From: Oceanospirillaceae bacterium
Lineage (GTDB): Bacteria; Pseudomonadota; Gammaproteobacteria; Pseudomonadales; Balneatricaceae
NCBI GenBank assembly: GCA_003521845.1
Contig: DPHB01000016.1
Span: 17,316-32,112, forward strand
DNA: 14,797 bases
Reading direction: 5' to 3'
Positions within the stretch are counted from its first letter, which is position 1. Every line of letters begins with the position of its first letter. Position numbers and translations under genes: made by a program. Of the stretch, positions 1-7,635 are shown in pieces. A model generated the notes under the pieces. The model was not told where the DNA came from. It worked only from the letters and a program-made list of their open reading frames with translations, and ran no database searches.

Positions 1-141
1 TATAGAAACGGTATGTTCTTTGTTAGTGACGAACCAGGTCTGGGTGTTGATTTCGATGAAAATGAAGTGCAACGGTATGCTTTTGAGCGCCGTTATCATC
101 CCGTCGTTCGACTGACAGACGGCACTATGTGGAATTACTAG
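1..141 (+). CDS. C-terminal end of an enolase-superfamily (mandelate racemase/muconate lactonizing enzyme-like) sugar-acid dehydratase, 5' end outside window
   Basis: Reading frame 1 is open from the first base to TAG at 139-141 and gives 46 residues. The segment DEPGLGVDFDEN, followed by an R-Y-H-P...R-L-x-D-G-T-M-W-N-Y ending, is the usual C-terminal tail of MR/MLE-family acid-sugar dehydratases such as galactonate- or fuconate-type enzymes. These act in the cytoplasm and remove water from aldonic acids. None of the catalytic barrel lies in the window, so the substrate class cannot be assigned. It is convergent with the LacI-type repressor gene and close to the sugar-transport operon, which suggests one carbohydrate-utilisation locus. 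Family assignment rests on tail motifs only. Confidence 0.65.
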   Translation, partial: YRNGMFFVSDEPGLGVDFDENEVQRYAFERRYHPVVRLTDGTMWNY

Positions 142-163
142 GCGTCTTTGAGGAAGCCGGCTT

Positions 164-238
164 ATGCGTATAGTAATGGGTGTGTTTGGCGTCTTGTTTG
201 TACATATTATGATTTGTATTTGCTCTAGTGCGATTTAA
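164..238 (+). CDS. Possible 24-residue hydrophobic small ORF
   Basis: An ATG at 164 opens a 24-codon frame ending in TAA at 236-238. The product is strongly hydrophobic with two cysteines near the end (core GVFGVLFVHIMICIC). A GAGGA sequence at 150-154 sits about 9 nt upstream and could serve as a ribosome binding site. It could be a single-span membrane peptide, the decayed start of a lost membrane protein, or chance. I recognise no family. It lies between the convergent dehydratase and repressor genes. Confidence 0.2.
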   Translation: MRIVMGVFGVLFVHIMICICSSAI

Positions 239-293
239 AAAGCACTGATACTATTGCTATCTTGAAACATCAATGCCATCAAACGAGGGTGCA

Positions 294-1325
294 TTAATCA
301 CTTTGGATGGTTGGAGGTGCAGTGCTTTCTCGAATAATGAGAGAAACGGGCACTATTGCGAAGCGCTCTAGACCGTTTCTATCAGGGGCTTCAATCCACT
401 CCATCATCATTGAGGCCGCGATTTCACCGAGTAATAGCCGGTCTTGCCGTATGGTAGTGAGGGGCGGGATGAATTGTTCTGCAATGTCGATGTCATCAAA
501 GCCCATGACAGATGCGTCGCGCGGAACTTCGAAACCATGACGTGATAATTCGGCGATAAAGCCCATGGCTAATTGATCGGATGCGCAAATCATAGCAGTG
601 GGGCGGTCATCTAACGTGATCCAAGTCTTTGCTGCTGCACAACCAGCAGCTAGTGAAAAATCGCCGCTAATAATCCATTCTGCTTTTAACTCAAGCTTGA
701 GGGCCGCCATTTCCTGGATAAAAGCGTTTCGGCGCGCATCCGCAAGGACATTGCCGTCAGGGCCTGTTAAATGGGCTATGTTACGATGGCCAAGTCGATG
801 TAGGTGATCGACAGCCAAGCGTGTGCCGGTGCTATTTTCGCTACGGACAGTTGGAAAATTGGCGCCTTCAACCCATTCGCAGGCGAACAGAATAAACTTG
901 TCTTTTGGAGCCATTTTCAATGACTCGACGACGTTAGCCTCTAATCCGCCATCCAATATGATCATCCCGTCAGCACGGCCATCATTAAGGTAATCAACTA
1001 ATCGTTCACCGCTGTCGTGTACCTGTTTAGTGCTAGCGATCAACATTGAATATCCCTTGTTTGAAAGGTGTCGAGATATGCCTTCGAGAATGCTTGAAAA
1101 GAACGGGTTAGCTAGGTCTGGTAGTAAAACCAAGATTGAAAGCGCACGCTGCGTACGGAGGTTTCTTGCCGCCCGGTTGATGCGATAACCAGTCAATTTT
1201 ACAGCCTCAAAAACCCGATTTTTGGTTGATTCTGATACGAGATCTGGCCTAGACAGAGTGCGCGAGACTGTCGCCGTCGAGACGCCAGCAACACGTGCAA
1301 CATCTTGAAGTTTGGAGGTTTTCAA
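294..1325 (-). CDS. LacI/GalR-family transcriptional repressor, probable regulator of the adjacent sugar operon
   Basis: The protein has 343 residues, normal for LacI/GalR. The N-terminal helix-turn-helix spans about residues 5-26 (LQDVARVAGVSTATVSRTLS). A hinge helix follows at about 48-59 (INRAARNLRTQR). The periplasmic-binding-protein-like effector core runs from about 62 to the end, with family motifs ICASDQLAMGF and VMGFDDIDIA. The start codon is TTG at 1325-1323: an in-frame stop lies five codons upstream and no ATG precedes the HTH. AAGG about 10 nt upstream is a modest ribosome binding site, so translation may be low. The gene is divergent from the ABC-transporter operon, and three near-palindromic LacI-type operators lie between them. 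It therefore most likely represses the operon and itself, released by a sugar or pathway intermediate. The effector is unknown. Confidence 0.93.
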   Translation of the reverse strand: MKTSKLQDVARVAGVSTATVSRTLSRPDLVSESTKNRVFEAVKLTGYRINRAARNLRTQRALSILVLLPDLANPFFSSILEGISRHLSNKGYSMLIASTKQVHDSGERLVDYLNDGRADGMIILDGGLEANVVESLKMAPKDKFILFACEWVEGANFPTVRSENSTGTRLAVDHLHRLGHRNIAHLTGPDGNVLADARRNAFIQEMAALKLELKAEWIISGDFSLAAGCAAAKTWITLDDRPTAMICASDQLAMGFIAELSRHGFEVPRDASVMGFDDIDIAEQFIPPLTTIRQDRLLLGEIAASMMMEWIEAPDRNGLERFAIVPVSLIIRESTAPPTIQSD

Positions 1326-1347
1326 TGTCTTGGCGCCTTAGATTGAA

Positions 1348-1372
1348 TTTATACGATTGTAATCGTTTACAA
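1348..1372 (-). promoter_or_regulatory. Putative repressor-gene promoter with LacI-type operator (autoregulation)
   Basis: The plus-strand segment 1357-1372, TTGTAATCGTTTACAA, has perfect 6-bp arms (TTGTAA/TTACAA) around a central CG, the layout of a LacI/GalR operator. On the minus strand TATAAA (1353-1348) is a plausible -10 for the repressor gene; its -35 is poor. The operator sits directly upstream of this -10, so binding should limit the repressor's own transcription. The promoter is inferred; the palindrome is seen directly. Confidence 0.5.
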
Positions 1373-1378
1373 GAAGTG

Positions 1379-1408
1379 TTGACAAGACCGCTCCTTATAA
1401 AGTTTAAT
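1379..1408 (+). promoter_or_regulatory. Sigma70-type promoter of the sugar operon
   Basis: A consensus -35 TTGACA lies at 1379-1384 and a -10 TTTAAT (5 of 6 matches) at 1403-1408, separated by 18 bp. This puts the transcription start near 1414-1416 and leaves a leader of about 95 nt before the ATG at 1510. The first downstream operator overlaps the end of the -10 and the start site, the classic position for steric repression. Confidence 0.7.
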
Positions 1409-1422
1409 GTAATCGATTGCAT
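1407..1422 (+). promoter_or_regulatory. LacI-type operator 1 overlapping the operon's transcription start
   Basis: ATGTAATCGATTGCAT is a near-perfect 16-bp palindrome: a perfect AATCGATT core with one mismatched position in each flank and the central CG typical of LacI/GalR operators. It overlaps the -10 end and predicted start of the operon promoter. Confidence 0.75.
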
Positions 1423-1439
1423 CTAGTCATATAGTTGTA

Positions 1440-1455
1440 ATGTAATCGATTGCAT
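1440..1455 (+). promoter_or_regulatory. LacI-type operator 2, identical to operator 1, in the 5' leader
   Basis: An exact second copy of the same 16-bp near-palindrome. Its centre is 33 bp from that of operator 1, close to three helical turns, so two repressor dimers could bind on roughly the same DNA face. It lies downstream of the predicted start, where bound repressor would block elongation or co-operate with operator 1. Confidence 0.75.
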
Positions 1456-1509
1456 TATCTGGCAATCATAAAATAATTGGCGGAAAGCCACATTTTCTGG
1501 AGTAAAAAC

Positions 1510-2739
1510 ATGTCTAGAACACTTAAGTCGTTACTAGTAAGTAGCGCGATTGTTGCAGCGCCTGCCTCGCAGGCGGTTGAATTGGAGGTGACTCATTGGT
1601 GGACATCTGGCGGCGAAGCAGCTGCAGTATCTAAGTTTGCTGATGCATGGAATGCCACAGGTAACACATGGCTGGATGGCGCGATTGCTGGCTCTGGTGG
1701 TACAGCGCGTCCTATCATCATATCGCGTATTCTTGGTGGTGACCCTATGGCAGCGACACAGCTGAACCATGGTCGCCAAGCAGAAGAGCTAATTGAAGCT
1801 GGATTGTTGTTGGATTTGAGTGACGTCGCAAAAGCTGGAGGTTGGGCGGATATAGTGAACCCGTCAGCGTTACTGGATTCGTGCACATTGGACGGAAAGG
1901 TTTACTGTGTGCCTGTTAATATCCACTCTGGTCAGTGGATGTGGTTATCCCACGCTGCCTACAACAATGCTGGGCTCAAGGTGCCAAATGATTGGAATGA
2001 GTTTGTAGCATCCGCAGACCAGCTGCAAGCAGCAGGTACATTGCCACTAGCTATGGGCCAGCAAGGTTGGCAGCAAAATCTAGCTTTTGGTGCAATTACT
2101 ATTGCGGTTGCCGGCACTGAAGCTTGGAGCGAAGTGACAGTCAACAAGAATGCTGAGGTGGCTGCTGGCCCAGAATATGCTGAAGTATTCAAGGCGATGG
2201 TTAATGCTCGTCAACTGGCGTCCGGGTCAAATGTTCAGGATTGGAACCAAGCGACAAACATGGTTATCAATGGTACGGCTGGTGCACAGTTGATGGGTGA
2301 CTGGGCTCAGGGTGAGTTTGCTGTTGCAGGCAAGGTTGAAGGTGTCGATTATTCTTGTTTACCAGGTTTGGGTTTAAATGACATTTTAGACACGGGTGGT
2401 GATGCTTTCTATTTCCCAGTTAACGACGACCCAGCAATTACCGCTGCGCAAAAAGAGCTCGCAGCGTTGTTGATTTCACCTGCCGTGCAGGTATCGTTTA
2501 ACCTTGCCAAAGGCTCACTACCTGTGCGGGGCGACATTGATATGTCGTCTGCCAACGGTTGTATGCAAAAGGGGCTGGGAATTTTGGCTGGCGGAGGCGT
2601 CCTGCCTTCAGGTGACCAATCTCTATCTGCTGACACACAGACACAGATTGAAGACTTGATGGCGCAATTCTGGGCGGGCGATATGTCTGCAGCAGACGTA
2701 CAGGGTAAGTACGCAAAGTTAATCAAAACAGCTGACTAA
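1510..2739 (+). CDS. Extracellular sugar-binding protein of a CUT1 ABC transporter
   Basis: The mature protein would bind a sugar in the periplasm and deliver it to the two permeases encoded next. The ATG at 1510 is chosen because TGGAG lies 7 nt upstream and it gives a signal peptide at once: basic n-region (R3, K6), hydrophobic core, and AxA-type cleavage after ASQA (about residue 22). An in-frame TTG 33 nt upstream would spoil the signal. Length is 409 residues, normal for family-1 solute-binding proteins. The mature start ELEVTHWWTSGGEAAAV and later blocks (IHSGQWMW, GDWAQGEF, PLAMGQQGWQ) resemble glucose/mannose-type CUT1 binding proteins. A 9-bp hairpin follows the stop, separating this normally abundant protein from the permease genes. 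The ligand, mono- or disaccharide, cannot be read from the sequence. Confidence 0.92.
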   Translation: MSRTLKSLLVSSAIVAAPASQAVELEVTHWWTSGGEAAAVSKFADAWNATGNTWLDGAIAGSGGTARPIIISRILGGDPMAATQLNHGRQAEELIEAGLLLDLSDVAKAGGWADIVNPSALLDSCTLDGKVYCVPVNIHSGQWMWLSHAAYNNAGLKVPNDWNEFVASADQLQAAGTLPLAMGQQGWQQNLAFGAITIAVAGTEAWSEVTVNKNAEVAAGPEYAEVFKAMVNARQLASGSNVQDWNQATNMVINGTAGAQLMGDWAQGEFAVAGKVEGVDYSCLPGLGLNDILDTGGDAFYFPVNDDPAITAAQKELAALLISPAVQVSFNLAKGSLPVRGDIDMSSANGCMQKGLGILAGGGVLPSGDQSLSADTQTQIEDLMAQFWAGDMSAADVQGKYAKLIKTAD

Positions 2740-2747
2740 CTAGTGCC

Positions 2748-2776
2748 ATGGCCCAGTGACATGACTGCTGGGCCAT
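2748..2776 (+). terminator. Intercistronic hairpin after the binding-protein gene (partial terminator or mRNA 3' stabiliser)
   Basis: ATGGCCCAG (2748-2756) pairs perfectly with CTGGGCCAT (2768-2776) around an 11-nt loop. A short T-run (TTTTT, about 2792-2796) follows, but 15 nt after the stem rather than directly. It sits 8 nt past the binding-protein stop and before the first permease. Such hairpins commonly raise binding-protein expression over permeases by attenuation or by protecting the upstream mRNA; which one applies here is inferred. Confidence 0.6.
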
Positions 2777-2812
2777 AATCATACGTAATACTTTTTATCT
2801 GGAGTCGTCTTG

Positions 2813-3730
2813 ATGAATGTAATCTCGGATCATCATACTCAATCCAATATACGGCCTCGACGTTGGTTTAAGAACCTGATGGCTAAGCTGGCTTCGATCC
2901 CAATGATATTAACAGCCCTCGTTGTCTTTGTCGGGGGCACTGTTTGGACACTTGTATACTCCTTTACGGGTTCGAGAATGCTGCCTAAGACAAAGTGGGT
3001 AGGACTTGATCAGTACGAGCGCCTTTGGGATTCGGATCGTTGGATAATATCGATTACCAACTTAGGAATATATGGATTGTGTTCACTGGTGCTAACATTG
3101 GTAATTGGCTTCAGCCTTGCCGCATGCTTAGACCGGAAAATTCGATTCGAAAGTGCTTTTCGTTCGATTTTTCTGTATCCCTTCGCACTTTCCTTTGTGG
3201 TGACAGGCCTTGCATGGCAGTGGATTCTTAACCCTGATTTTGGCGTCCAAAGCGTCGTTCGTGGTTGGGGTTGGGAAAGCTTTGTTTTCAATCCACTTAA
3301 CGATCCTGATACCGTTATTTTTGGTATTTTGATCGCCGGTCTGTGGCAAGGGACAGGACTGATAATGTGCATCATGTTGGCCGGCCTTCGTGGCATCGAC
3401 GAAGACATTTGGAAAGCTACCCGGGTTGATGGTATTGGCACAATCAAAACTTACATCATGGTTATCATACCAATGATGCGACCTGTGTTTATCACCTCAC
3501 TAGTGCTGATTGCGGCAGGCATCATCAAATTGTACGACCTAGTCGTAGCGCAAACTGGCGGCGGTCCGGGCCTTGCGTCCGAAGTGCCTGCCAAATATGT
3601 TATCGAATATATGTTCCGTGCTCAGAACCTAGGCCAAGGCTTTGCGGCCTCTACCATGATGTTGTGCTCTGTTGTGATCATCTTGATCCCTTGGGCCTAT
3701 CTAGAATTCGGAGGCCGAAAACATGGCTAA
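2813..3730 (+). CDS. CUT1 sugar ABC transporter permease (MalF-like position)
   Basis: An inner-membrane subunit of the sugar importer, 305 residues. About six membrane spans are visible (roughly residues 28-50, 82-106, 117-138, 168-190, 222-243, 277-297). The cytoplasmic EAA loop that docks on the ATPase is at about 198-220 (EDIWKATRVDGIG...IIP). The ATG at 2813 is preferred over the adjacent in-frame TTG at 2810 because GGAG lies 8 nt upstream of the ATG. It is the first permease after the binding protein, as in typical CUT1 operons, and pairs with the next gene, whose start it overlaps by 8 nt. Confidence 0.92.
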   Translation: MNVISDHHTQSNIRPRRWFKNLMAKLASIPMILTALVVFVGGTVWTLVYSFTGSRMLPKTKWVGLDQYERLWDSDRWIISITNLGIYGLCSLVLTLVIGFSLAACLDRKIRFESAFRSIFLYPFALSFVVTGLAWQWILNPDFGVQSVVRGWGWESFVFNPLNDPDTVIFGILIAGLWQGTGLIMCIMLAGLRGIDEDIWKATRVDGIGTIKTYIMVIIPMMRPVFITSLVLIAAGIIKLYDLVVAQTGGGPGLASEVPAKYVIEYMFRAQNLGQGFAASTMMLCSVVIILIPWAYLEFGGRKHG

Positions 3731-4628
3731 CATAACAACAGATAAATATACCGAGCCTCGCGGTCCAAAGCCTAAAAAGGCATTTACACGTGCCAACATT
3801 ATGCTCTATGGCACGTTAATCTTGGTTTCTATGTATTACCTTTTGCCGCTCTATGTGATGATTGTGACATCCCTAAAAGGTATGCCAGAAATCCGCATGG
3901 GCAACGTTTTTGGGCCGCCGATGGAAATCACCTTTGAACCTTGGGTTAAGGCATGGTCAGAGGCTTGCACAGGGATCAATTGTGACGGTTTATCACGTGG
4001 ATTTGGTAATTCTATACGCATACTGATCCCGTCCGTTTTACTGTCGATCACCATCGCCTCAATCAATGGTTACGCACTGTCTAACTGGAAATTCAAAGGC
4101 TCTGAAGTATTTTTTACCATCTTGATCATTGGCGCATTTATACCTTATCAAACTATGCTTTATCCTCTCGTGATATTACTTAGGGAGCTGGGGTTGATGG
4201 GGTCAATCGGTGGCCTAGTAATCGTACATACAATTTTCGGCATGCCGATACTAACACTGCTGTTTCGTAACTATTTTGCCTCCATACCTCAAGAGTTGTT
4301 TAAGGCGGCAAGGGTAGATGGCGCTGGCTTCTGGCAGATTTACTTTCAGATTATGTTACCTATGGCACTTCCGATATTCGTGGTGGCTATCATTTTACAG
4401 GTCACTGGCATATGGAACGACTTTCTCTTTGGGGTGATTTATACCAAACCTGAGACGTATCCGATGACAGTGCAACTCAACAATATTGTAAACTCAGTCC
4501 AAGGCGTAAAAGAATACAACGTCAATATGGCCGCAACTCTGGTGACTGGATTAGTACCCCTAATTATTTATTTTGCTTCAGGCAAGCTCTTTGTCCGCGG
4601 CATTGCCGCTGGCGCAGTAAAAGGTTAA
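3723..4628 (+). CDS. CUT1 sugar ABC transporter permease (MalG-like position)
   Basis: Second membrane subunit of the same importer, 301 residues with about six spans (roughly 27-49, 98-120, 127-150, 160-182, 214-236, 269-287). The EAA loop is at about 190-212 (QELFKAARVDGAGFW...MLP). The ending VRGIAAGAVKG is the conserved C-terminal tail of MalG-type CUT1 permeases. GGAGG at 3710-3714 lies 8 nt before the ATG, and the first 8 nt overlap the end of the preceding permease gene, indicating translational coupling and equal stoichiometry. A periplasmic loop with two cysteines (ACTGINCDG, about 81-89) resembles the extra loop of glucose/mannose-type permeases. Confidence 0.92.
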   Translation: MANITTDKYTEPRGPKPKKAFTRANIMLYGTLILVSMYYLLPLYVMIVTSLKGMPEIRMGNVFGPPMEITFEPWVKAWSEACTGINCDGLSRGFGNSIRILIPSVLLSITIASINGYALSNWKFKGSEVFFTILIIGAFIPYQTMLYPLVILLRELGLMGSIGGLVIVHTIFGMPILTLLFRNYFASIPQELFKAARVDGAGFWQIYFQIMLPMALPIFVVAIILQVTGIWNDFLFGVIYTKPETYPMTVQLNNIVNSVQGVKEYNVNMAATLVTGLVPLIIYFASGKLFVRGIAAGAVKG

Positions 4629-4635
4629 ATTACCT

Positions 4636-5715
4636 ATGAACAATTCTGTAGAAATAAAAAACCTAGATCTCAATTTTGGTGCGGTGAAGGTTCTTAAACA
4701 ATTAAACCTAAGCATAGTAGAGGGTGAATTCATTGTACTCTTGGGCTCATCAGGATGTGGTAAGTCAACGCTGTTGAACTGTATTGCTGGGCTTTTGGAT
4801 GTAACAGATGGCCAAATATTTATCAAAGGCAAAAATGTTACATGGTCGGAGCCATCCGAACGCGGCATTGGTATGGTGTTCCAGTCATACGCTCTATATC
4901 CTCAGATGACGGTGCGTAAAAACCTCAGCTTTGGGCTCAAGAATGCGAAGGTGCCAAAGCCTGAAATCACCAAAAGGGTAGAGTGGGCTGCAGGTGTCTT
5001 GCAGATCGAAAAACTTCTAGATCGAAAACCTGGGGAACTGTCAGGCGGGCAGCGTCAACGAGTGGCCATTGGTCGCGCATTGGTGCGTGATGTGGATGTG
5101 TTCTTGTTTGATGAACCCTTGTCTAATCTTGATGCAAAGCTGCGTACCGACCTGCGGGTTGAATTGAAAAGACTGCACCAGAAACTGAAAAACACCATGA
5201 TTTATGTGACCCACGATCAGGTAGAAGCAATGACGCTGGCCGACCGAATTTCAATCATGAAAAACGGTTTGATCGAACAATTGGACACCCCTGCAGTCAT
5301 CTACGCGAAACCATGTAACAAATACGTTGCAGACTTTATCGGCTCCCCGGCAATAAACACCTTCCAAGGTTTGATGAATGGTACTAAGTTCTCTTTTGAT
5401 GGGTTAACGGTTGATGTAACAGGCTACCAATTTGGTGCTAACGGGGAACGTGATGGTCCGGCCTGGCTTGGCATACGTCCCGAACATATTCTTACTGGTG
5501 ATGCTGCACATGGTGCGTCTTTTAATGGAACCGCCAAAATCGATATTGTTGAGCCTATGGGCTCTGACACCCTAGTCTGGGCTAGTTTTGCTGGTCAGTC
5601 TGTACGCGTACGCACGGAAGGCCTATCTGACCTGAAACCAGGTGATATCCTCAGCATTGGGTTTGAAACTGAGCAGATGCACCTATTCGATGTGGAAACT
5701 GAAATTCGTCTTTAA
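4636..5715 (+). CDS. Sugar ABC transporter ATPase (UgpC/MalK/MsmK-like)
   Basis: The cytoplasmic subunit that powers uptake, 359 residues, full length for MalK-type ATPases. All motifs are intact: Walker A GSSGCGKST at 37-45, Q-loop Q83, signature LSGGQ at 135-139, Walker B VFLFDE ending at catalytic E160, D-loop SNLD at 163-166 and switch H193. From about residue 235 a C-terminal regulatory TOBE-type domain follows (IRPEHI, then MGSDTLVW). It starts 7 nt after the second permease; AAGG before the ATG overlaps that gene's stop codon. Such ATPases often serve several sugar importers, but its place in the operon suggests a dedicated role. Confidence 0.95.
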   Translation: MNNSVEIKNLDLNFGAVKVLKQLNLSIVEGEFIVLLGSSGCGKSTLLNCIAGLLDVTDGQIFIKGKNVTWSEPSERGIGMVFQSYALYPQMTVRKNLSFGLKNAKVPKPEITKRVEWAAGVLQIEKLLDRKPGELSGGQRQRVAIGRALVRDVDVFLFDEPLSNLDAKLRTDLRVELKRLHQKLKNTMIYVTHDQVEAMTLADRISIMKNGLIEQLDTPAVIYAKPCNKYVADFIGSPAINTFQGLMNGTKFSFDGLTVDVTGYQFGANGERDGPAWLGIRPEHILTGDAAHGASFNGTAKIDIVEPMGSDTLVWASFAGQSVRVRTEGLSDLKPGDILSIGFETEQMHLFDVETEIRL

Positions 5716-5735
5716 TATAACTGGAAAGAAACACC

Positions 5736-6500
5736 ATGACAGTATCAATTCAACTATATTCGATGCGAGATTATAGTGATCAAATCGCTTTACTTAAAAA
5801 ATTATCGGCTATTGGGATTACACAGGTCGAAGGTTATGGTGGTGTCTATGATGACCCTAAGGCCTACCGTGCGGCGATGGATGCCAATGGAATTTCTATG
5901 CCCTCTGGGCATATGGGTTTGAATGAGGTCGAGGGCAATTTTGAGGCTACGCTGAACATCGCTAAAACCTTAGGCATCGTTTGTATTATTGCGCCTTACA
6001 TAGAAGAGCAGGATCGACCTGATACTTCCAGTGGCTATACTGAGTTAGCACATCGTTTAAATACAGCAGCCAAACGATATGCTGAGCATGGAATCTCATT
6101 TGGCTGGCACAACCACGATTTCGAATTTGTCTCCCTTGCTGATGGTGGGGTTCCGATGGATATCTTGTTAGAGGAAGCTCCCGATATTTCATGGGAAGCT
6201 GATTTGGCGTGGGTGGTGCGAGGTAAGAGGGATCCCTTTGAATATATCCAACGCTATGGCAGTCGATTGTGTGCAATTCACGTGAAAGATATCGCCAAAA
6301 GTGGCACTAATATGGATGAGGATGGCTGGTCTGATCTGGGCGCTGGTGTGTTAGATTGGGCAGCTCTTTTGCAGGCCTGTCGTACTCAATCCACTGACCT
6401 GATCTATGCTCTGGAACATGATAAACCTAACGATCCAGTCGGCTACGCTACCCGTTCGGCTGTGGCCTTTAAAAATCTATGGGAGAGTACGCATGGGTAA
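5736..6500 (+). CDS. Xylose-isomerase-like TIM-barrel protein (sugar isomerase/epimerase or 3-keto-sugar lyase/hydratase family)
   Basis: 254 residues, the short form of the AP-endonuclease-2/xylose-isomerase-like superfamily of metal-dependent cytoplasmic sugar enzymes. Family blocks are QLYSMRD at the N-terminus, VEGYGG (E32), GWHNHDFEF (H125, H127, E130), WEADLAWV (D156), HVKD (H182) and ALEHDKP (E227). The conserved Glu/Asp/His set is consistent with a divalent-metal site, so the protein looks catalytically intact. GGAAAG lies about 10 nt before the ATG. Its last 8 nt overlap the next dehydrogenase gene, so the two are probably co-translated partners. Related proteins act as sugar epimerases or isomerases, or as eliminases and hydratases on 3-keto sugars. 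The sequence alone does not decide which. Confidence 0.82.
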   Translation: MTVSIQLYSMRDYSDQIALLKKLSAIGITQVEGYGGVYDDPKAYRAAMDANGISMPSGHMGLNEVEGNFEATLNIAKTLGIVCIIAPYIEEQDRPDTSSGYTELAHRLNTAAKRYAEHGISFGWHNHDFEFVSLADGGVPMDILLEEAPDISWEADLAWVVRGKRDPFEYIQRYGSRLCAIHVKDIAKSGTNMDEDGWSDLGAGVLDWAALLQACRTQSTDLIYALEHDKPNDPVGYATRSAVAFKNLWESTHG

Positions 6501-7614
6501 GCCAATGGGTGTGGGCATTATTGGTAGCGGGAATATTTCCGCAGCCTATTTACAGCTAGCGCCGATGTTCAACGGATATGAAATACTTTCAGTGGCGGAC
6601 ATCAACATGGAGAGTGCGAAGGCGCGGGCTAAGGAGTTTGGTGTACGGGCTGAGACAGTTGAGGAGTTACTGTCCTCAAAAGATGTTGATTTGGTGATCA
6701 ATTTGACGATCCCTGCGGCCCACGTAGCCGTCTCCCGTGCAATTTTGGCGGCGGGTAAGCACGTCTATTCCGAAAAGCCGTTTGTTCTAAGCCTCGCCGA
6801 GGCGCAGGAATTAAGTGCCGTTGCACAGGCCAACAATGTGCGGATTGGGTCGGCCCCTGATACGTTTATGGGGGCCAGTCACCAGCTTGCGCGCAGCCTA
6901 GTTGATAACGGTACTATAGGTACAGTCACCTCAGGCACTGCTGTAGTGATGTCGTCTGGCATGGAAGACTGGCATCCTAATCCTGACTTTTTCTTCCTCA
7001 ATGGTGGTGGTCCGATCCTTGATCTTGGTCCGTATTACATCTGTAACCTAGTGCAAATTCTTGGACCAGTGAAGAAGGTGACAAGCTTTACGGGTTCAGC
7101 GAGCAGGACACGTACTATTGCTAATGGTCCACGCAACGGCGAAACAATTCCTGTTGAAACACCGACCACCATTCATGCACTGCTATCCTTTGCAAATGGT
7201 GCAATTATCACCTTGCTTGCCAGTTGGGATGTGTGGGCCAGTTCTCACCCCATAATGGAACTATATGGTACTGAGGGAACGATGAACCTGCCAGACCCAA
7301 ACTTTTTTGGTGGCGTTGTGACAGTAACCGAACGAGCAGGTGATATGGTCGAGCAAACATGGGACCACCCCTTTGCGATCCCAAATTTTGAAGAAACCCA
7401 AGCCAATTATCGTGGCGCAGGCTTAGCCGACATGGTGCTATCAATCACTAGTAATACGCCTCATCGCTGCAATGAGGCCTTTGCAACCCATGTAGTCGAG
7501 GTAATGACGGCTGTTTTGGAAGCTGGCGAAACCGGTGAGGTAATGACAATGACGACAACCTGCGAACGCCCTGAAGCTTTGGGCCCAGATCAAGCACGAA
7601 CCTTGCTAGTTTGA
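6493..7614 (+). CDS. Gfo/Idh/MocA-family NAD(P)-dependent oxidoreductase (GPYY subtype)
   Basis: A cytoplasmic sugar dehydrogenase of 373 residues. The ATG at 6493 is chosen over a longer in-frame reading because GGGAGAG lies just upstream and the Rossmann motif GIIGSGNIS (8-16) then starts at the right distance. The longer form would overlap the previous gene by 95 nt. The E94-K95-P96 motif supplies the usual catalytic lysine. The second motif reads GGGPILDLGPYYICNL (171-186): D177 is present, but tyrosines Y181/Y182 stand where many members have the catalytic histidine, marking the GPYY subgroup. The 8-nt overlap with the upstream TIM-barrel gene suggests coupled expression. It probably oxidises or reduces a ring hydroxyl of the imported sugar or its product; position and cofactor are unknown. 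Confidence 0.88.
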   Translation: MGKPMGVGIIGSGNISAAYLQLAPMFNGYEILSVADINMESAKARAKEFGVRAETVEELLSSKDVDLVINLTIPAAHVAVSRAILAAGKHVYSEKPFVLSLAEAQELSAVAQANNVRIGSAPDTFMGASHQLARSLVDNGTIGTVTSGTAVVMSSGMEDWHPNPDFFFLNGGGPILDLGPYYICNLVQILGPVKKVTSFTGSASRTRTIANGPRNGETIPVETPTTIHALLSFANGAIITLLASWDVWASSHPIMELYGTEGTMNLPDPNFFGGVVTVTERAGDMVEQTWDHPFAIPNFEETQANYRGAGLADMVLSITSNTPHRCNEAFATHVVEVMTAVLEAGETGEVMTMTTTCERPEALGPDQARTLLV

Positions 7615-7635
7615 TCGATAAAGACGGATGATAAA

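Noticed and set aside
227..246. Inverted repeat AGTGC-N10-GCACT downstream of the dehydratase end
   Set aside because: Only a 5-bp stem with a large AT loop and no T-run, so it is not a credible terminator.
1477..1509. N-terminal extension of the binding protein from an upstream TTG
   Set aside because: It places charged residues before the signal peptide and ignores the well-spaced TGGAG before the ATG at 1510.
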